Counted from the first letter of the stretch, positions 19,689-28,707 are shown. The stretch is 64,000 nt of DNA from JAEUHO01 sp046350655 (GCA_046350655.1 JAXMAB010000005.1:248001-312000); one strand, 5' to 3'. Translations and numbers: made by a program. The notes: generated by a model not told the origin, from the sequence alone.

Positions 19689-20117
19689 CTATCGCCGTTC
19701 CTCGTACCCGGCTCGACTGAGCCATTCGACCTCGGAGTACACCTCGGGCGCCTCTTCGAGCACGCGCGCCACGACGGTCTGGATGGGCCGGCAGTCCTCC
19801 GGACGGCTCCGACGCCCGATCAACGCGGAGAAGCAGCCTCGCGGCCGCGAGAAGCGGATGCTCCACTGATTGTCCACACCGTTGAAGCCGACCCAGTGCA
19901 CCTCGAGGTCGTACTGAACGCGACCGTCCCTCACCCAGAGTACGCAGCCCCAGTCCTCCCAGATGGGCTCGTGCGTGACGAGATGAGGGGCCTGGCGAGC
20001 GATCCGCGCACGAAGGTCTCGGGCGACGTCGAGTCCTAGCGGCAGGTCGGCCACTCGACCGTCGATGACGGTGTTCTCCAAGGAGAACGCGTCACTTCGG
20101 AACAGGACGACATCCAT
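19689..20117 (-). CDS. Hypothetical protein, possible immunity-type gene
   Basis: The 142-residue product is an acidic, tryptophan-rich, alpha/beta protein with no signal peptide and no recognised motif (segments WEDWGCVLWVRDGRV and YDLEVHWVGFN). Its size, composition and its place beside SUKH and DUF2019 genes resemble immunity proteins of polymorphic toxin systems, but that is inference from context. The local base composition is lower in G+C than that of the core genes, which agrees with acquired DNA. The ATG at 20117 is the best start by codon bias. Confidence 0.55.
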   Translation of the reverse strand: MDVVLFRSDAFSLENTVIDGRVADLPLGLDVARDLRARIARQAPHLVTHEPIWEDWGCVLWVRDGRVQYDLEVHWVGFNGVDNQWSIRFSRPRGCFSALIGRRSRPEDCRPIQTVVARVLEEAPEVYSEVEWLSRAGYEERR

Positions 20118-20248
20118 CGTCGTGGGGTCCTCGCCCGCCGAGCGAACGAGCCTGGCGGCAGCGGGCCACCGACGAGTTGCGACTTCCCAGAGGCCGATCG
20201 TGCCCCGCCGTCTGCTGCAGAGTCTGGCTCGGCGTCTGCGCGTGCAGT

Positions 20249-20749
20249 TTAGTCGGCCGCGTCCAACTCTTCCAGCCCGGCCACGTACTCGGTGAACGAG
20301 TCGGCGATCAGCGTCAGGTTGCCGGCCGACTCCACGGACCCGTCCCAGTCGTCGTCCGGCTCGTTCTCATGGTCCCAGAAGTACACCCGCCCGTGGTGTT
20401 CACCGGCGATGCCCAGACAGATGGCATTGCCGAACGGGTCGTCGTGAATCCAGACGAGCGCGTCCGGAATGCGCCCCGCGTACGCCCGGCGGATGTCGGG
20501 CAGGCAGAGGTATGACTCGGACCGGAACCCGCCGATGTGGTGTACGCCGGCCTCGACCTCCCGCCCCTCCGGGTTCCGGCCCCGATACCAGCACCGGCCG
20601 CCGACGTACCCGCCGTTACAGTTCCTGAGGAAGGAGCGGTAGTCCTCCGGGAGCGGGTGGCCGACGGTGCGTTCGAATGCGGCAAGCTCCTCCGCCGGGG
20701 CGGGCGGCCGCTTGTTGACGATCACTTCGATGAACTCGTTGATCTTCAT
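20249..20749 (-). CDS. SMI1/KNR4 (SUKH) family protein
   Basis: The 166-residue product fits the SUKH superfamily: N-terminal helix, then AFERTVGHPLPEDYRSFLRNCNGGYVGG, where the LPEDYRxFLxxxNGG core is diagnostic, followed by a beta-rich body (DALVWIHDDPFGNAICLG, GRVYFWDHE) and a C-terminal helix SFTEYVAGLEEL. Bacterial SUKH proteins are common immunity proteins against nuclease and other toxins. No toxin gene is next to it. It ends with TAA, rare in this genome, and lies in the lower G+C stretch. Confidence 0.85.
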   Translation of the reverse strand: MKINEFIEVIVNKRPPAPAEELAAFERTVGHPLPEDYRSFLRNCNGGYVGGRCWYRGRNPEGREVEAGVHHIGGFRSESYLCLPDIRRAYAGRIPDALVWIHDDPFGNAICLGIAGEHHGRVYFWDHENEPDDDWDGSVESAGNLTLIADSFTEYVAGLEELDAAD

Positions 20750-20810
20750 GCGCCGCGCCTCCCTCGCCGACGAGCGTCCCTCCGGACACAGACCTCGCGG
20801 GCCCGGCCCC

Positions 20811-21167
20811 TCACGGATGCGCCGGGCGGAAGGGCGGCTTCAGACGGCCGGCGCGCCATTCCAGCAGCACCATCCGCGATGCGAGCGCACGCAACCCGTC
20901 GCCCGCCGCGCTCGCCTCGAGCACCGAGATCCCGATGGCGTCGCCGGTCCCGAGCAGCTGGCTCGCCACCCAGCATCGCACGTGCTCCGACGGGTCGGCG
21001 AGCAGCGCGCGGAACCCCTCGCGCCCGACGTCCCCCTCCGCGTCGAGGAACCGCCAGGCGTCCACCATCTCGTCGAACAGGGCTTGGTCGCGTCGCGCCG
21101 GGACGCCGAAGTCGCCCTTGGCGTTCGCGGCCCGCCGGAAGCGGTCCACCGCCTCCGCGACCGTCAT
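20811..21167 (-). CDS. DUF2019-like small helical protein
   Basis: The 118-residue product is all-helical with a HEAT-like repeat core (FRALLADPSEHVRCWVASQLL, then a Leu/Ala-rich pair of helices) and the ending EWRAGRLKPPF. This matches my memory of the DUF2019 family, whose members sit beside SUKH-type genes and are suspected immunity proteins. Its ATG overlaps the stop of the DUF1801 gene (ATGA), so the two are co-transcribed. No catalytic residue is evident. Family assignment is from pattern memory only. Confidence 0.6.
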   Translation of the reverse strand: MTVAEAVDRFRRAANAKGDFGVPARRDQALFDEMVDAWRFLDAEGDVGREGFRALLADPSEHVRCWVASQLLGTGDAIGISVLEASAAGDGLRALASRMVLLEWRAGRLKPPFRPAHP

Positions 21168-21580
21168 CGGCGCGCACTCCGCTCGGCGAGCTCGGCCAGC
21201 CGGGCCTTCACGATCCGGCGCACGAGCGCCGCCGGAGGCGGCGCGTCGTACGGGAAGCGGATCGTGCCCTTGCTGCAGTCGTACGCGCGGAGATCCGCGG
21301 CGAACGCGCGGAAGACCGCGGAGCTCATCGGGTAGAGCGAACCGTGACGCGCCGCCGCCGCGTACGCGACGACCCCGCGCCCGTCCTGACGGACGGAAGG
21401 CACGCCGTACGAGAGCGCTTCGACGGCGCGCGGCGCCGCCGCGCGGATCGTCCGCCGCAACCGTTCGATCACCGCCCGGTGTTCTGGATGCGCCTTCTTG
21501 AGGTAAGCGTCGATCACGGCCCCACCGGTCGCCGCCTGGCGGGGCTTCGGCGTCTTCGGTCGTCGCTTCGCACTCGGCAT
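21164..21580 (-). CDS. DUF1801 / YdhG-like protein
   Basis: The 138-residue product has a basic N-terminal tail (MPSAKRRPKTPKPRQ) and then the DUF1801 fold: VIDAYLKKAHPEHRAVIERLRRTIR, EALSYGVPSVRQDG, VVAYAAAARHGSLYPM and FPYDAPPPAALVRRIVKARL. The family includes YdhG and the frataxin-like Fra/YdhG iron proteins of Bacillus, with many uncharacterised members. The start at 21580 includes the basic tail, while the ORF remains open upstream without a domain. It is coupled to the DUF2019 gene downstream. Confidence 0.8.
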   Translation of the reverse strand: MPSAKRRPKTPKPRQAATGGAVIDAYLKKAHPEHRAVIERLRRTIRAAAPRAVEALSYGVPSVRQDGRGVVAYAAAARHGSLYPMSSAVFRAFAADLRAYDCSKGTIRFPYDAPPPAALVRRIVKARLAELAERSARR

Positions 21581-21629
21581 GCCGCAGACCTCCTCGCCCC
21601 GGAACCGTCGCGCCAAGGGGCGTGCGTTC

Positions 21630-22289
21630 CTACCAGAACTTCCACCAGGGCCGACGCGGCGACGACGGCGGGGATGACGGCGCTGGGCGCCCGGCGGGCG
21701 CCGCGAGCGTGCCCATCCATCCGTCGCCGACGTCGAGGAATCGGGACTCGAGCGACGACGGGTCGACGCTCCAGCGGGCCGCCAGGGCGAAGACGACGTC
21801 CTCGTCGGGCGGGCGCCAATCGTCGCCGGCCTTCTCGGCATCGAACCGCGCGTACCCGAGCGAGACCTCCTCGGCCGTCGGCGCGCCTTCGTCCACGAGC
21901 GTCTCGCCGCGTTCGCCGACGTAGAGGAAGGCGCGAACCCGCCCCGCGGGCCGCGCGCGCGCCCACCCATGCGACTCCACGACGCGGTGGGTCGTGAAGT
22001 ACACGACCTCGGTGCCGAGGCGACGCGCCCAATCGGCGACGTCGCGCGCGAACGGCGGGGCTCCGTCCTCGGCCTGGTCCATCAGCGCCGCGCCGACCGC
22101 GAGCACCCAGCCGTCCACCGTCGGCGTGACGAAGACGACCCGGTCGTCGGTGCGGTACGACGCCTCGACGCCCTCGGCCCACGGGACGCGCCGCGCGTCC
22201 TGCAGCGAGAGCGCGGCGATCACGGCGTCGGGCGTCGAGCCGCGTGCGGCGATCCAGGCGGTCTTCGGACCGAAGGAGACGATGGCCAT
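21630..22289 (-). CDS. Hypothetical protein of a widespread uncharacterised family
   Basis: The 219-residue product has no signal peptide or membrane segment. It reads as an N-terminal alpha/beta domain (SFGPKTAWIAARGSTPD, AEGVEASYRTDDRVVFVTP, DGWVLAVGAAL), a second beta half with repeated short strands (TEVVYFTTHRV, VRAFLYVGERGETLVDEG), then a Pro/Ser tail ending PRRPWWKFW. I recall similar proteins, of unknown function, that share the WxLAVG element. It belongs to the minus-strand cluster of small soluble proteins, and an immunity role is possible but unsupported by a motif. Confidence 0.65.
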   Translation of the reverse strand: MAIVSFGPKTAWIAARGSTPDAVIAALSLQDARRVPWAEGVEASYRTDDRVVFVTPTVDGWVLAVGAALMDQAEDGAPPFARDVADWARRLGTEVVYFTTHRVVESHGWARARPAGRVRAFLYVGERGETLVDEGAPTAEEVSLGYARFDAEKAGDDWRPPDEDVVFALAARWSVDPSSLESRFLDVGDGWMGTLAAPAGRPAPSSPPSSPRRPWWKFW

Positions 22290-22364
22290 GTCGAACCTCG
22301 CTGCGGGGCCGTGCGTCGTCGGGCGTGTCCGGCCCCGCGCCCGCCGAGCCTGGCGCCGCGGGTT

Positions 22365-23084
22365 TCAGCCGCCGGTGGGCTCCTGCATCGCGGCGCGCCG
22401 CCGCCCCCGGAGGCCCATCACCCATCCCATGAGGGCGCCCCACAACGCCCCGCCGATCGCGTGACAGGCCAGCATCCCGAACCAGAACCCTGGACCGAGG
22501 TACGTGCGCCGCGCCGGCGACAGGAAGAGGAGCATGAGCGCGTTCAACACGAACAGGGCGCCCCCGAACCGGGTGATCCCGAAGCCGACCCAGCGCCAGA
22601 ACCCCCACACCTCGAGGTGCACGCCTCGGCGGAGCGCCTCTCTCGCGCGCGCGACCTGGCGCGCGACGGCCCGCTCCCGCACCCGCCGGACCGGCCACAC
22701 CCAGAGCGGCCACGTGATCGCGAGGACCACGAGCGAGCCCACGTTCCACAGGCACGGGATCGCGCGCGCGCACGACGGGCAGCCGTATCCGAACCAGTTC
22801 CACATCGCGTTCGACATCGACCAGAGGCCACCCGGATGGACCGCACCGCAGTGCGGACACGGCACGTAGCTGCGGTTGGCGATCGGGCACTCGCAGGCTC
22901 GACAGAGCATCGTTCGCCGTGGCATCCGCTGACCCAGCAGCAGTTCGTTGAACGCGAACACCGGGCACGCGAGCCAGAACCACAGCAGCGGGTGGCGCAG
23001 GGAGTAGACGGTCCACGCCGACGCGCCGCAGCCCGGACAGAGCGGTCCGCGCGTCGGCGGTGCAGCGGTCTCCCCGTCGGCCAT
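22365..23084 (-). CDS. Membrane protein with several CxxC zinc-ribbon motifs
   Basis: The product of about 239 residues has four CxxC knuckles (LCPGCGAS, LCRACECP, PCPHCGAVH, GCPSCARA) spread over its first 130 residues, between and before membrane segments (HPLLWFWLACPVFAF and SLVVLAITWPLWVW). A second membrane pair lies near the C-terminus. It could bind two zinc ions. Nothing shows an activity. The ATG at 23084 is chosen, and a GTG at 23099 in frame would add five residues and cannot be excluded. It begins the minus-strand group and is divergent from the gene at 23238. Confidence 0.65.
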   Translation of the reverse strand: MADGETAAPPTRGPLCPGCGASAWTVYSLRHPLLWFWLACPVFAFNELLLGQRMPRRTMLCRACECPIANRSYVPCPHCGAVHPGGLWSMSNAMWNWFGYGCPSCARAIPCLWNVGSLVVLAITWPLWVWPVRRVRERAVARQVARAREALRRGVHLEVWGFWRWVGFGITRFGGALFVLNALMLLFLSPARRTYLGPGFWFGMLACHAIGGALWGALMGWVMGLRGRRRAAMQEPTGG

Positions 23085-23237
23085 GGGCTCCTCGTCCACG
23101 CGCCCCGTGATCGGGGCACCTCCGTCAGGATACTCGACACCGCCCGGACGCTTCCCCGCGACCGCCGAAGGGCCCGCGCCGGCGGCCGGGCCTCGCGGTC
23201 CCCCGCGCGGTTCGGGTACGCTGCGCGATCGGTCCCC

Positions 23238-23657
23238 GTGCCGCTACGCCTCCGCTCCCCCGACACCCCGCCGTCCCCCACCACCCCGCGCCCGGTGTCG
23301 GCGGCCGCCTTCGCCCGCTCGCGGTTGCGGCGCAGCCCGGTCCTCAAGGCGTGCGCCGCCCTAGCGTTCGTCGAGTACGGCGCCCTCGCCATGTGGGCGG
23401 TCTTCGGCCGCTCGTCGGCCCAGGCCGGACGCTCCGGCGTGTGGTTCGCCACCGCGGGCTGGCTGGCGCTCTGCTCCCTCGGCTCGTGGTTCTTCCTCTT
23501 CCTCTGGTTCCCCTACCTCCAGACGCTGCAAGGGATGGAGCGCGGCGACGGCAGCGCGAACCGCATCGGCCGGGTCCTCGAGACGTTCGCCATCGCATGC
23601 GTGGCCGCCGTCCACGTCATGATCGCCCTGACGCTCTACGAGGGCCTGCACCACTGA
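23238..23657 (+). CDS. Small membrane protein of unknown function
   Basis: The product (139 residues from the GTG at 23238) has a Pro/Arg-rich head and at least three hydrophobic stretches (KACAALAFVEYGALAMWAVF, a Trp/Leu/Phe-rich segment around residue 85, and a final AIACVAAVHVMIALTLY). No family was recognised. A later GTG at 23295 is an alternative start that would remove the Pro-rich head. TACGCT at 23217-23222 is a possible -10 box. The strong third-base G/C bias supports a real gene. Confidence 0.5.
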   Translation: MPLRLRSPDTPPSPTTPRPVSAAAFARSRLRRSPVLKACAALAFVEYGALAMWAVFGRSSAQAGRSGVWFATAGWLALCSLGSWFFLFLWFPYLQTLQGMERGDGSANRIGRVLETFAIACVAAVHVMIALTLYEGLHH

Positions 23658-23788
23658 CCCGCGCACCCCGGCCGACCCCGGGGCGCCGTCCTGCTCCCGG
23701 GACCGCGAGGCCCGCCCGCCCGCACCCCCTCCGGGCGCGGGCCGGGACGAAGGCCCGGGTATCCTGCGCGCGTCCCGGAGACGCCCGC

Positions 23789-24274
23789 ATGCGCCCGACC
23801 GTCCTCGCCCTCGCCGCCGCCCTCCTCGCGTGCCTCGCCTCCGCCGCCGGCCCGGCGCCGGCCGCCGCGGCCACGGCGAGCGCGTCGATCGGCGTCATCA
23901 CGAAGACGCACGGCGTCTCGCTCGACGGCGGTCGCACCGGGATCCGCATCGACGTGCCCGTCGACGCGCTCGGCCTGAAGGGCTCGACCCTCGCGGCCTC
24001 CATCTTCTTCCAGGACGCGGCCGGCAACGCGATCCCGAGCAACGACCCGGGGCTCGCCGGGTCGAGCGGCGAGCTGCGCGTCGTGTCCCGCGACGCGAAG
24101 ATCGAGGCCGACCCCGAGGCGCTCGCGTTCGCGTTCAAGGTCCCGTACGGCGCGTTCCCGCGCCGCGCCGGCAACGGGTACGCGGTCGTCGGCCAGGTCC
24201 GCGTGTTCGAGCGGACCAAGACGGGCCGCACGCTGCTCGCGACCGCCATCGTCCAGTTCTGGGTCGGCGCCTAG
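23789..24274 (+). CDS. Secreted hypothetical protein
   Basis: The 161-residue product has a clear signal peptide (MRPTVLALAAALLACLASA, cleavage near residue 28 after APAAA) and a beta-sandwich-like body (GIRIDVPVDALGLKGSTLAASIFFQDAAGN, GYAVVGQVRVFERTKTGRT). It probably folds as a small exported beta protein. I do not recognise the family. TATCCT at 23760-23765 and a CCGGAG ribosome site precede the ATG. It sits 30 nt before the SGNH hydrolase gene on the same strand, but that gene has its own TACGAT box. Confidence 0.6.
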   Translation: MRPTVLALAAALLACLASAAGPAPAAAATASASIGVITKTHGVSLDGGRTGIRIDVPVDALGLKGSTLAASIFFQDAAGNAIPSNDPGLAGSSGELRVVSRDAKIEADPEALAFAFKVPYGAFPRRAGNGYAVVGQVRVFERTKTGRTLLATAIVQFWVGA

Positions 24275-24292
24275 GCCGCGACGCCGGACCCG

Positions 24293-24298
24293 TACGAT
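24293..24298 (+). promoter_or_regulatory. Putative -10 box TACGAT of the SGNH hydrolase gene
   Basis: TACGAT ends only 6 nt before the ATG at 24305 and no ribosome site lies between, so a leaderless transcript is expected. Confidence 0.4.
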
Positions 24299-24304
24299 GC
24301 CGCC

Positions 24305-25987
24305 ATGGCCCGACGCCTCGCCGCCCTCGCCCCGCTCGCCCTCCTCCTCGCCCTCGCGGCCCCCGCGCCGTACGCGAGGCCCGTCGCGGCCGACCCCGCG
24401 CCCGCGACGACGCCGGCCCCGGTGCTGAAGGCCGGCGACCGCGTCGTGTTCTTCGGCGACAGCATCACCGAGCAGCGGCTCTACACGCGCTACACGCAGC
24501 TCGCGGTGTACCTCGCGCACCCCGAGCTCGACGTCCGGTGGTTCAACGCCGGCTGGGGCGGCGACACGCTCGGCGGGGCGCTCGGGCGGCTCGAGCGCGA
24601 CGTGCTGCCGCTGAACCCGACCGTCGTGACGCTCTGCTTCGGCATGAACGACGGCGGGTACCGCGCGCCGGACGACACGGTGCTCGCGTCGTACCGCTCG
24701 CGGCTCGACCAGCTCGTCGGGAAGCTCCTCGACGCGAAGATCCGCGTCGTCGTGTGCACGCCGGGCTGCGTCGACCCCGACCGCAACCCCGCGCTCGGCG
24801 CGGCGCGCTACAACGACGCGCTCGCGGGCCTCGCGTCGGCGGCGCTCGCCGTGGCGGCGGCGCGCGGCTGCGTCGGCGTCGACCTCCACGGGCCCATGCT
24901 CGCGCACCAGCGCGCGCGCAAGGCCGCGAACCCCGCGTTCACGATGATCCCCGACGCGGTGCACCCCGACGCCGAGGGCCACGCGATCATGGCGCGCGAG
25001 CTCGTGCGCGGGCTCGGCGTCGCCCCCGCCGCGGGGTGGCTGGACGTCGACCTCGCCCCGGACCCGAAGGCCCCGCCCTCGGTCGCCGTGGCGGTGACGC
25101 GCGACGGCGAGGACGTGACGCTGCGCTTCACCGCGCCGGTCGCGCTGCCGCTCTTCCTCGCCCCCGACGCGGCACGGGCGGTCGCGGCCGCGACGCCGCC
25201 CGCGCCGTGGTGGCCGCGGCTCGCCGTGAAGGGCCTCTCGGAGGGCACCTACGAGGTCGAGATCGGCGACACGGTGGTGGCCGCGGCGACCGCCGACGAG
25301 CTGGCGGCCGGGATCGCCGTCCCGGGGACGTGGAGCCCCCACGCGAAGGAGCTCCACGACCTGATCGAGCGCAAGGAGGCGCAGTACTTCGAGACGTGGC
25401 GCGTGCTGAAGCCCGCCTACGAGGGCCTCGAGGGCGCCGAGGCGCTCGAGACGGCCCGGCTGGCCGCCGACGACGCCATGCACGGGATCGCGAAGGCCCT
25501 CGCCGCGACGACGACGTCCGTCGAGGTCCGCGTCACGCGGGCGCCCGGCGGCGAGAACGTCGCGCGCGGCAAGCCCTACGTGGCGAGCGACCCGAACCGT
25601 TACGGCTGGGGCACCGGCGGCCTCACGGACGGCTCGTGGGAGGGCACGGCGGCCCACTGCTTCGCCACCGGCGACGACGGCAAGCCCGAGAAGTCGGTCA
25701 CCGTCGACCTCGGGAGCGTGCGCAAGCTCGCCTCGGTGCGGTTCGGCGTCCCGTCGTTCGGCTCGACGCGCACGGTCGCGGTGCTCATGAGCAAGGACGG
25801 GAAGAAGTTCGAGGAGGTCGGCCGGCACGAGTTCCCGCAGCGCAAGGCCGAGCGGTGGACGCGCTCGTTCACGCCCACCCACGCGCGGTACGTCCGGCTC
25901 GCCTACCTCGACCGCCACCCGGAGACCGTGGACTACCCGCCGGCGTTCGCGTTCACGACCGAGCTCGAGGTCTACGCGACGCGCTGA
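24305..25987 (+). CDS. Secreted SGNH-family hydrolase with C-terminal discoidin (F5/8 type C) domain
   Basis: The 560-residue exported protein (signal peptide about 1-30) has an SGNH/GDSL esterase domain: block I FFGDSIT (Ser53), block II GWGGDT, block III FGMNDGG, and block V DAVHPDAEGH with the catalytic Asp and His. A C-terminal domain of about 140 residues starting GENVARGKPYVASDPN is a discoidin-like carbohydrate-binding module, ending YVRLAYLDRHPE. Such two-domain enzymes act on acetylated or esterified polysaccharides. The protein is likely periplasmic or extracellular. It converges with the two-component genes with a 6-nt gap. Confidence 0.88.
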   Translation: MARRLAALAPLALLLALAAPAPYARPVAADPAPATTPAPVLKAGDRVVFFGDSITEQRLYTRYTQLAVYLAHPELDVRWFNAGWGGDTLGGALGRLERDVLPLNPTVVTLCFGMNDGGYRAPDDTVLASYRSRLDQLVGKLLDAKIRVVVCTPGCVDPDRNPALGAARYNDALAGLASAALAVAAARGCVGVDLHGPMLAHQRARKAANPAFTMIPDAVHPDAEGHAIMARELVRGLGVAPAAGWLDVDLAPDPKAPPSVAVAVTRDGEDVTLRFTAPVALPLFLAPDAARAVAAATPPAPWWPRLAVKGLSEGTYEVEIGDTVVAAATADELAAGIAVPGTWSPHAKELHDLIERKEAQYFETWRVLKPAYEGLEGAEALETARLAADDAMHGIAKALAATTTSVEVRVTRAPGGENVARGKPYVASDPNRYGWGTGGLTDGSWEGTAAHCFATGDDGKPEKSVTVDLGSVRKLASVRFGVPSFGSTRTVAVLMSKDGKKFEEVGRHEFPQRKAERWTRSFTPTHARYVRLAYLDRHPETVDYPPAFAFTTELEVYATR

Positions 25988-25993
25988 CGCCCG

Positions 25994-26683
25994 TCAGCGC
26001 TTGCCGGCGAACTTGTAGCCCGTGCCGCGGACGGTCTGGATCCAGACCGGCGCCGCGATGTCCTTCTCCATCTTCTGGCGCAGCTTGTTGATGAAGTTGT
26101 CGATGGTGCGCGGCGTGCCGTCGTAGTCGAAGCCCCAGACCTTGTTGAGGATCTGGTCGCGCGACAGCACGCGGCCGCGGCTCTGGATCAGGAGCTTGAG
26201 CAGCGCGAACTCGCGCGAGGTGCACTCCTGGGCGACGCCGTCCACCTTCAGCACCTGCCCGCCGAAGTCGATGAACAGGTTCCCCTCCTGGAAGACGTCG
26301 ACCTCGCCCTCGGAGGTGCGCTTGCGCCGGAGCGCCGCCTTCACGCGCGCCGTGAGCTCGCGGATCGAGAAGGGCTTCGTCACGTAGTCGTCGGCGCCCA
26401 GCTCGAGCCCGAGCACCTTGTCGCCCTCGTCGCCCTTCGCCGAGAGGATCACGATCGGGATCGAGGGGTCGTGCTTGCGGATCGTCTTGCAGACCTCGAA
26501 GCCGTTCAGCCGCGGCAGCATCAGGTCGAGCAGGACGAGGTCGGGCTTCTTGTCGAAGGCCCGCTGGATCGCCTCCTCGCCGTCGCGGGCGACGTCCACC
26601 GTGTAGCCCTCGAACCCGAGGCTGCGCTGCAGCCCCAGCCGGATCGACGGGTCGTCCTCCACCACCAGGATGCGCGCCCCCAT
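25994..26683 (-). CDS. OmpR/PhoB-type response regulator
   Basis: The 229-residue protein has a receiver domain (ILVVEDDPSIR, phospho-acceptor Asp53 in LVLLDLMLPR, GADDYVTKPF with the conserved Lys) and a winged-helix DNA-binding domain (TSREFALLKLLIQSRGRVLSRDQIL, then RTIDNFINKLRQKME and IQTVRGTGYKF). It should bind direct repeats at target promoters once phosphorylated by the adjacent kinase. The ATG overlaps the kinase stop (ATGA), so kinase is first and regulator second. PhoB-like spacing raises the idea of phosphate control of the porins further along, but the sequence gives no proof. Confidence 0.95.
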   Translation of the reverse strand: MGARILVVEDDPSIRLGLQRSLGFEGYTVDVARDGEEAIQRAFDKKPDLVLLDLMLPRLNGFEVCKTIRKHDPSIPIVILSAKGDEGDKVLGLELGADDYVTKPFSIRELTARVKAALRRKRTSEGEVDVFQEGNLFIDFGGQVLKVDGVAQECTSREFALLKLLIQSRGRVLSRDQILNKVWGFDYDGTPRTIDNFINKLRQKMEKDIAAPVWIQTVRGTGYKFAGKR

Positions 26684-28707
26684 CAGTTCGCTCCCCGGGC
26701 CGCGACGGGCCCCGCCGTTCGACTCGATCCCTCGCGCGGGCCCGTGGTCGGCGGCGGCGGCACGTGCGTCCGCCCCTTCGCCGTCGGGAACCGCAGCCGG
26801 AACGTCGTCCCGACGCCCGGCGCGCCCTCCACCCGGATCCGCCCGCGGTGCGCGCGCACGATCGTGCGCACGAGCGCCAGCCCCAGCCCCGTGCCCGGCA
26901 CGTCCCGCGTGAGGAACGAGTCGGCCCGGTAGAACATCTCGAACACGCGGCCGCGCTCGCGCCGCGAGATGCCGATGCCGTCGTCCGCGACGACGAGCTC
27001 GACCTTGCGCCGGCCCGCGCGCCGCGTCGTGACGCGGACGTGCGCGGCGTCGCCGCGGCGGTACTTCCAGGCGTTCGAGAGCAGGTTCGTGACCGCGTCG
27101 TCCACGGCGTCGCCGTCGAGGGCCACCGGCGGCAGGTCCGCCGCGAGCCCCACCTCGAGCCGGAGCCCGGGGCTCTTCTCGAGGCGGCGGAACCGCTCGC
27201 ACGCCGACCGCACGGGCCCGTTCAGGTCGCCCGGGACCAGCGTGTACGAGTCGGCGCCGGCCTCGCGGCGCGCGACGTCGATCATGCGCCCCACGATCCG
27301 CTGCAGCCGCTCCGACTCCTGCCCGACGACGTCGTAGGCCTCGCGCTTCTCGTCGTCCGACAGGCGGCCGTCGCGCAGCATCTCGGTGAACATCGAGATG
27401 CTCGTCAGCGGCGTCTTGAGCTCGTGCGAGAGGTTGCTGACGAAGTCGGTCTTGAGCCGCGCGAGCGTCACCTCGCGGCGCAGGATGCGGACGAGCACGA
27501 CGCCGGCCGACGTGACGCCGAGGGCCGCGAGGCCCAGGATCGTCCAGTAGAAGGTCTCGCGCGGCCCGGTGCCGCCCTCGGGCCCGCGGACGCGCGGCAG
27601 CGGCACCACGACGTCGAGCGCGGGGTCGAAGTCGCCGCGGCGGAGCGCGAGGCGGTACGCGCCGTCGTCGCGCTCCCATGGCGTCTCGCGCGGCACCACG
27701 CGCAGCGCGCGGTCGTCGCCGGCCCCGCCCGCCGGGCCCTCGAGCACCGTCGCCAGCGCGCGGCGGTCGAGCCGCACGAGCAGGCACTCGGCGCGCGGGT
27801 CCCCCGCCACCACCGGCAGCGGCGCGAGCCCGACGACCACGACCTCGGGGCCCGGCTCGGGCAGCGGGAACACGCGCGAGGGCGCGGGGTGCGCGGCGGC
27901 GTCGCGCGCCACCGGCAGCACGTAGTCGCGGATCCGCGCGAGGCCGGACCGGGCCCGGTCGAGCGCCGCCAGCGTCGCGGACAGGGCCTCGCGTCCCGGC
28001 GCCGCGGCCAGCTTCCCGAGGTCCGCCCGCACGTACGCGAACGGCATCCGCGCGGCGGCCGGCCGGTCGTTCACCGCCGCGGTCTCGTAGGCCAGCGTCA
28101 CCGCCTCCTCGAGCGCGGCGGGCGTCGTGCCCGGCGCGGCGGCGACGTCGAGCGCGTACTGCAGCGCCTCGGCCACCGCGGTGCCGTAGCCGTCCTCCGT
28201 CGCGAACGGGAACTCGCGCACGAGCCGGCGCCGCGCCTCCGTCACCATCGGGTCGGCCCGCGACGGCCCCGCGAGGATCTTCTGGAGCCGGGCCAGCTCG
28301 CCCCGGTCCATCCGCGCCTCCTCCGTCGCGATCACGTCCGGCGGCACGTGGAGCAACGTCCCGTCGGCCGAACGCACGCGGCCGTCCGCGTCCACGCGGA
28401 ACACGTCGAGGAACGTCCGGTACCAGTCGCTCGGGGCCTGGTTGCGCAGGCCGCCGCGGTTCTTCGCGACCGACGCGGCCGCCTCGAGCGCCGCGAGCAC
28501 GCCGGTGCGGGCCTGCGCCAGCGTCCGCGCCGCCTGGTCCTGCGCCTGCGCGGCCGCGGCGTCGCGCGCGATCCGCACGCCCTCCTCGCGATCGCGCGCG
28601 ATGGCGGAGAGGCCCAGGAACGCCACCACGATGACCTGGAGGAGCACCACCAGGATCACCACGGCGGCGGTCTTGTGACCGCGCGAGAGCCCTCGGACGT
28701 CGCTCAT
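26683..28707 (-). CDS. Membrane sensor histidine kinase
   Basis: The product (674 residues from the ATG at 28707) has a membrane segment at about 12-35, a large periplasmic region of some 330 residues, a second membrane segment near 400, then HisKA with the phospho-acceptor in SHELKTPLTS (His428). The HATPase domain follows, with N box NLLSNAWKY, G1 VVADDGIGIS, F box FEMFYRA and G2 GTGLGLALVR. All ATP-binding boxes are intact. The ATG at 28740 is an alternative start, but a TACGAT box overlaps it, so the start at 28707 with a leader of about 30 nt fits better. It forms an operon with the response regulator. Confidence 0.93.
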   Translation of the reverse strand: MSDVRGLSRGHKTAAVVILVVLLQVIVVAFLGLSAIARDREEGVRIARDAAAAQAQDQAARTLAQARTGVLAALEAAASVAKNRGGLRNQAPSDWYRTFLDVFRVDADGRVRSADGTLLHVPPDVIATEEARMDRGELARLQKILAGPSRADPMVTEARRRLVREFPFATEDGYGTAVAEALQYALDVAAAPGTTPAALEEAVTLAYETAAVNDRPAAARMPFAYVRADLGKLAAAPGREALSATLAALDRARSGLARIRDYVLPVARDAAAHPAPSRVFPLPEPGPEVVVVGLAPLPVVAGDPRAECLLVRLDRRALATVLEGPAGGAGDDRALRVVPRETPWERDDGAYRLALRRGDFDPALDVVVPLPRVRGPEGGTGPRETFYWTILGLAALGVTSAGVVLVRILRREVTLARLKTDFVSNLSHELKTPLTSISMFTEMLRDGRLSDDEKREAYDVVGQESERLQRIVGRMIDVARREAGADSYTLVPGDLNGPVRSACERFRRLEKSPGLRLEVGLAADLPPVALDGDAVDDAVTNLLSNAWKYRRGDAAHVRVTTRRAGRRKVELVVADDGIGISRRERGRVFEMFYRADSFLTRDVPGTGLGLALVRTIVRAHRGRIRVEGAPGVGTTFRLRFPTAKGRTHVPPPPTTGPREGSSRTAGPVAARGAN

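Noticed and set aside
25994..28707. Two-component pair as PhoRB controlling the porins
   Set aside because: The regulator has PhoB-like domains, but no pho-box-like direct repeat was found ahead of the porins, so the link is not supported.
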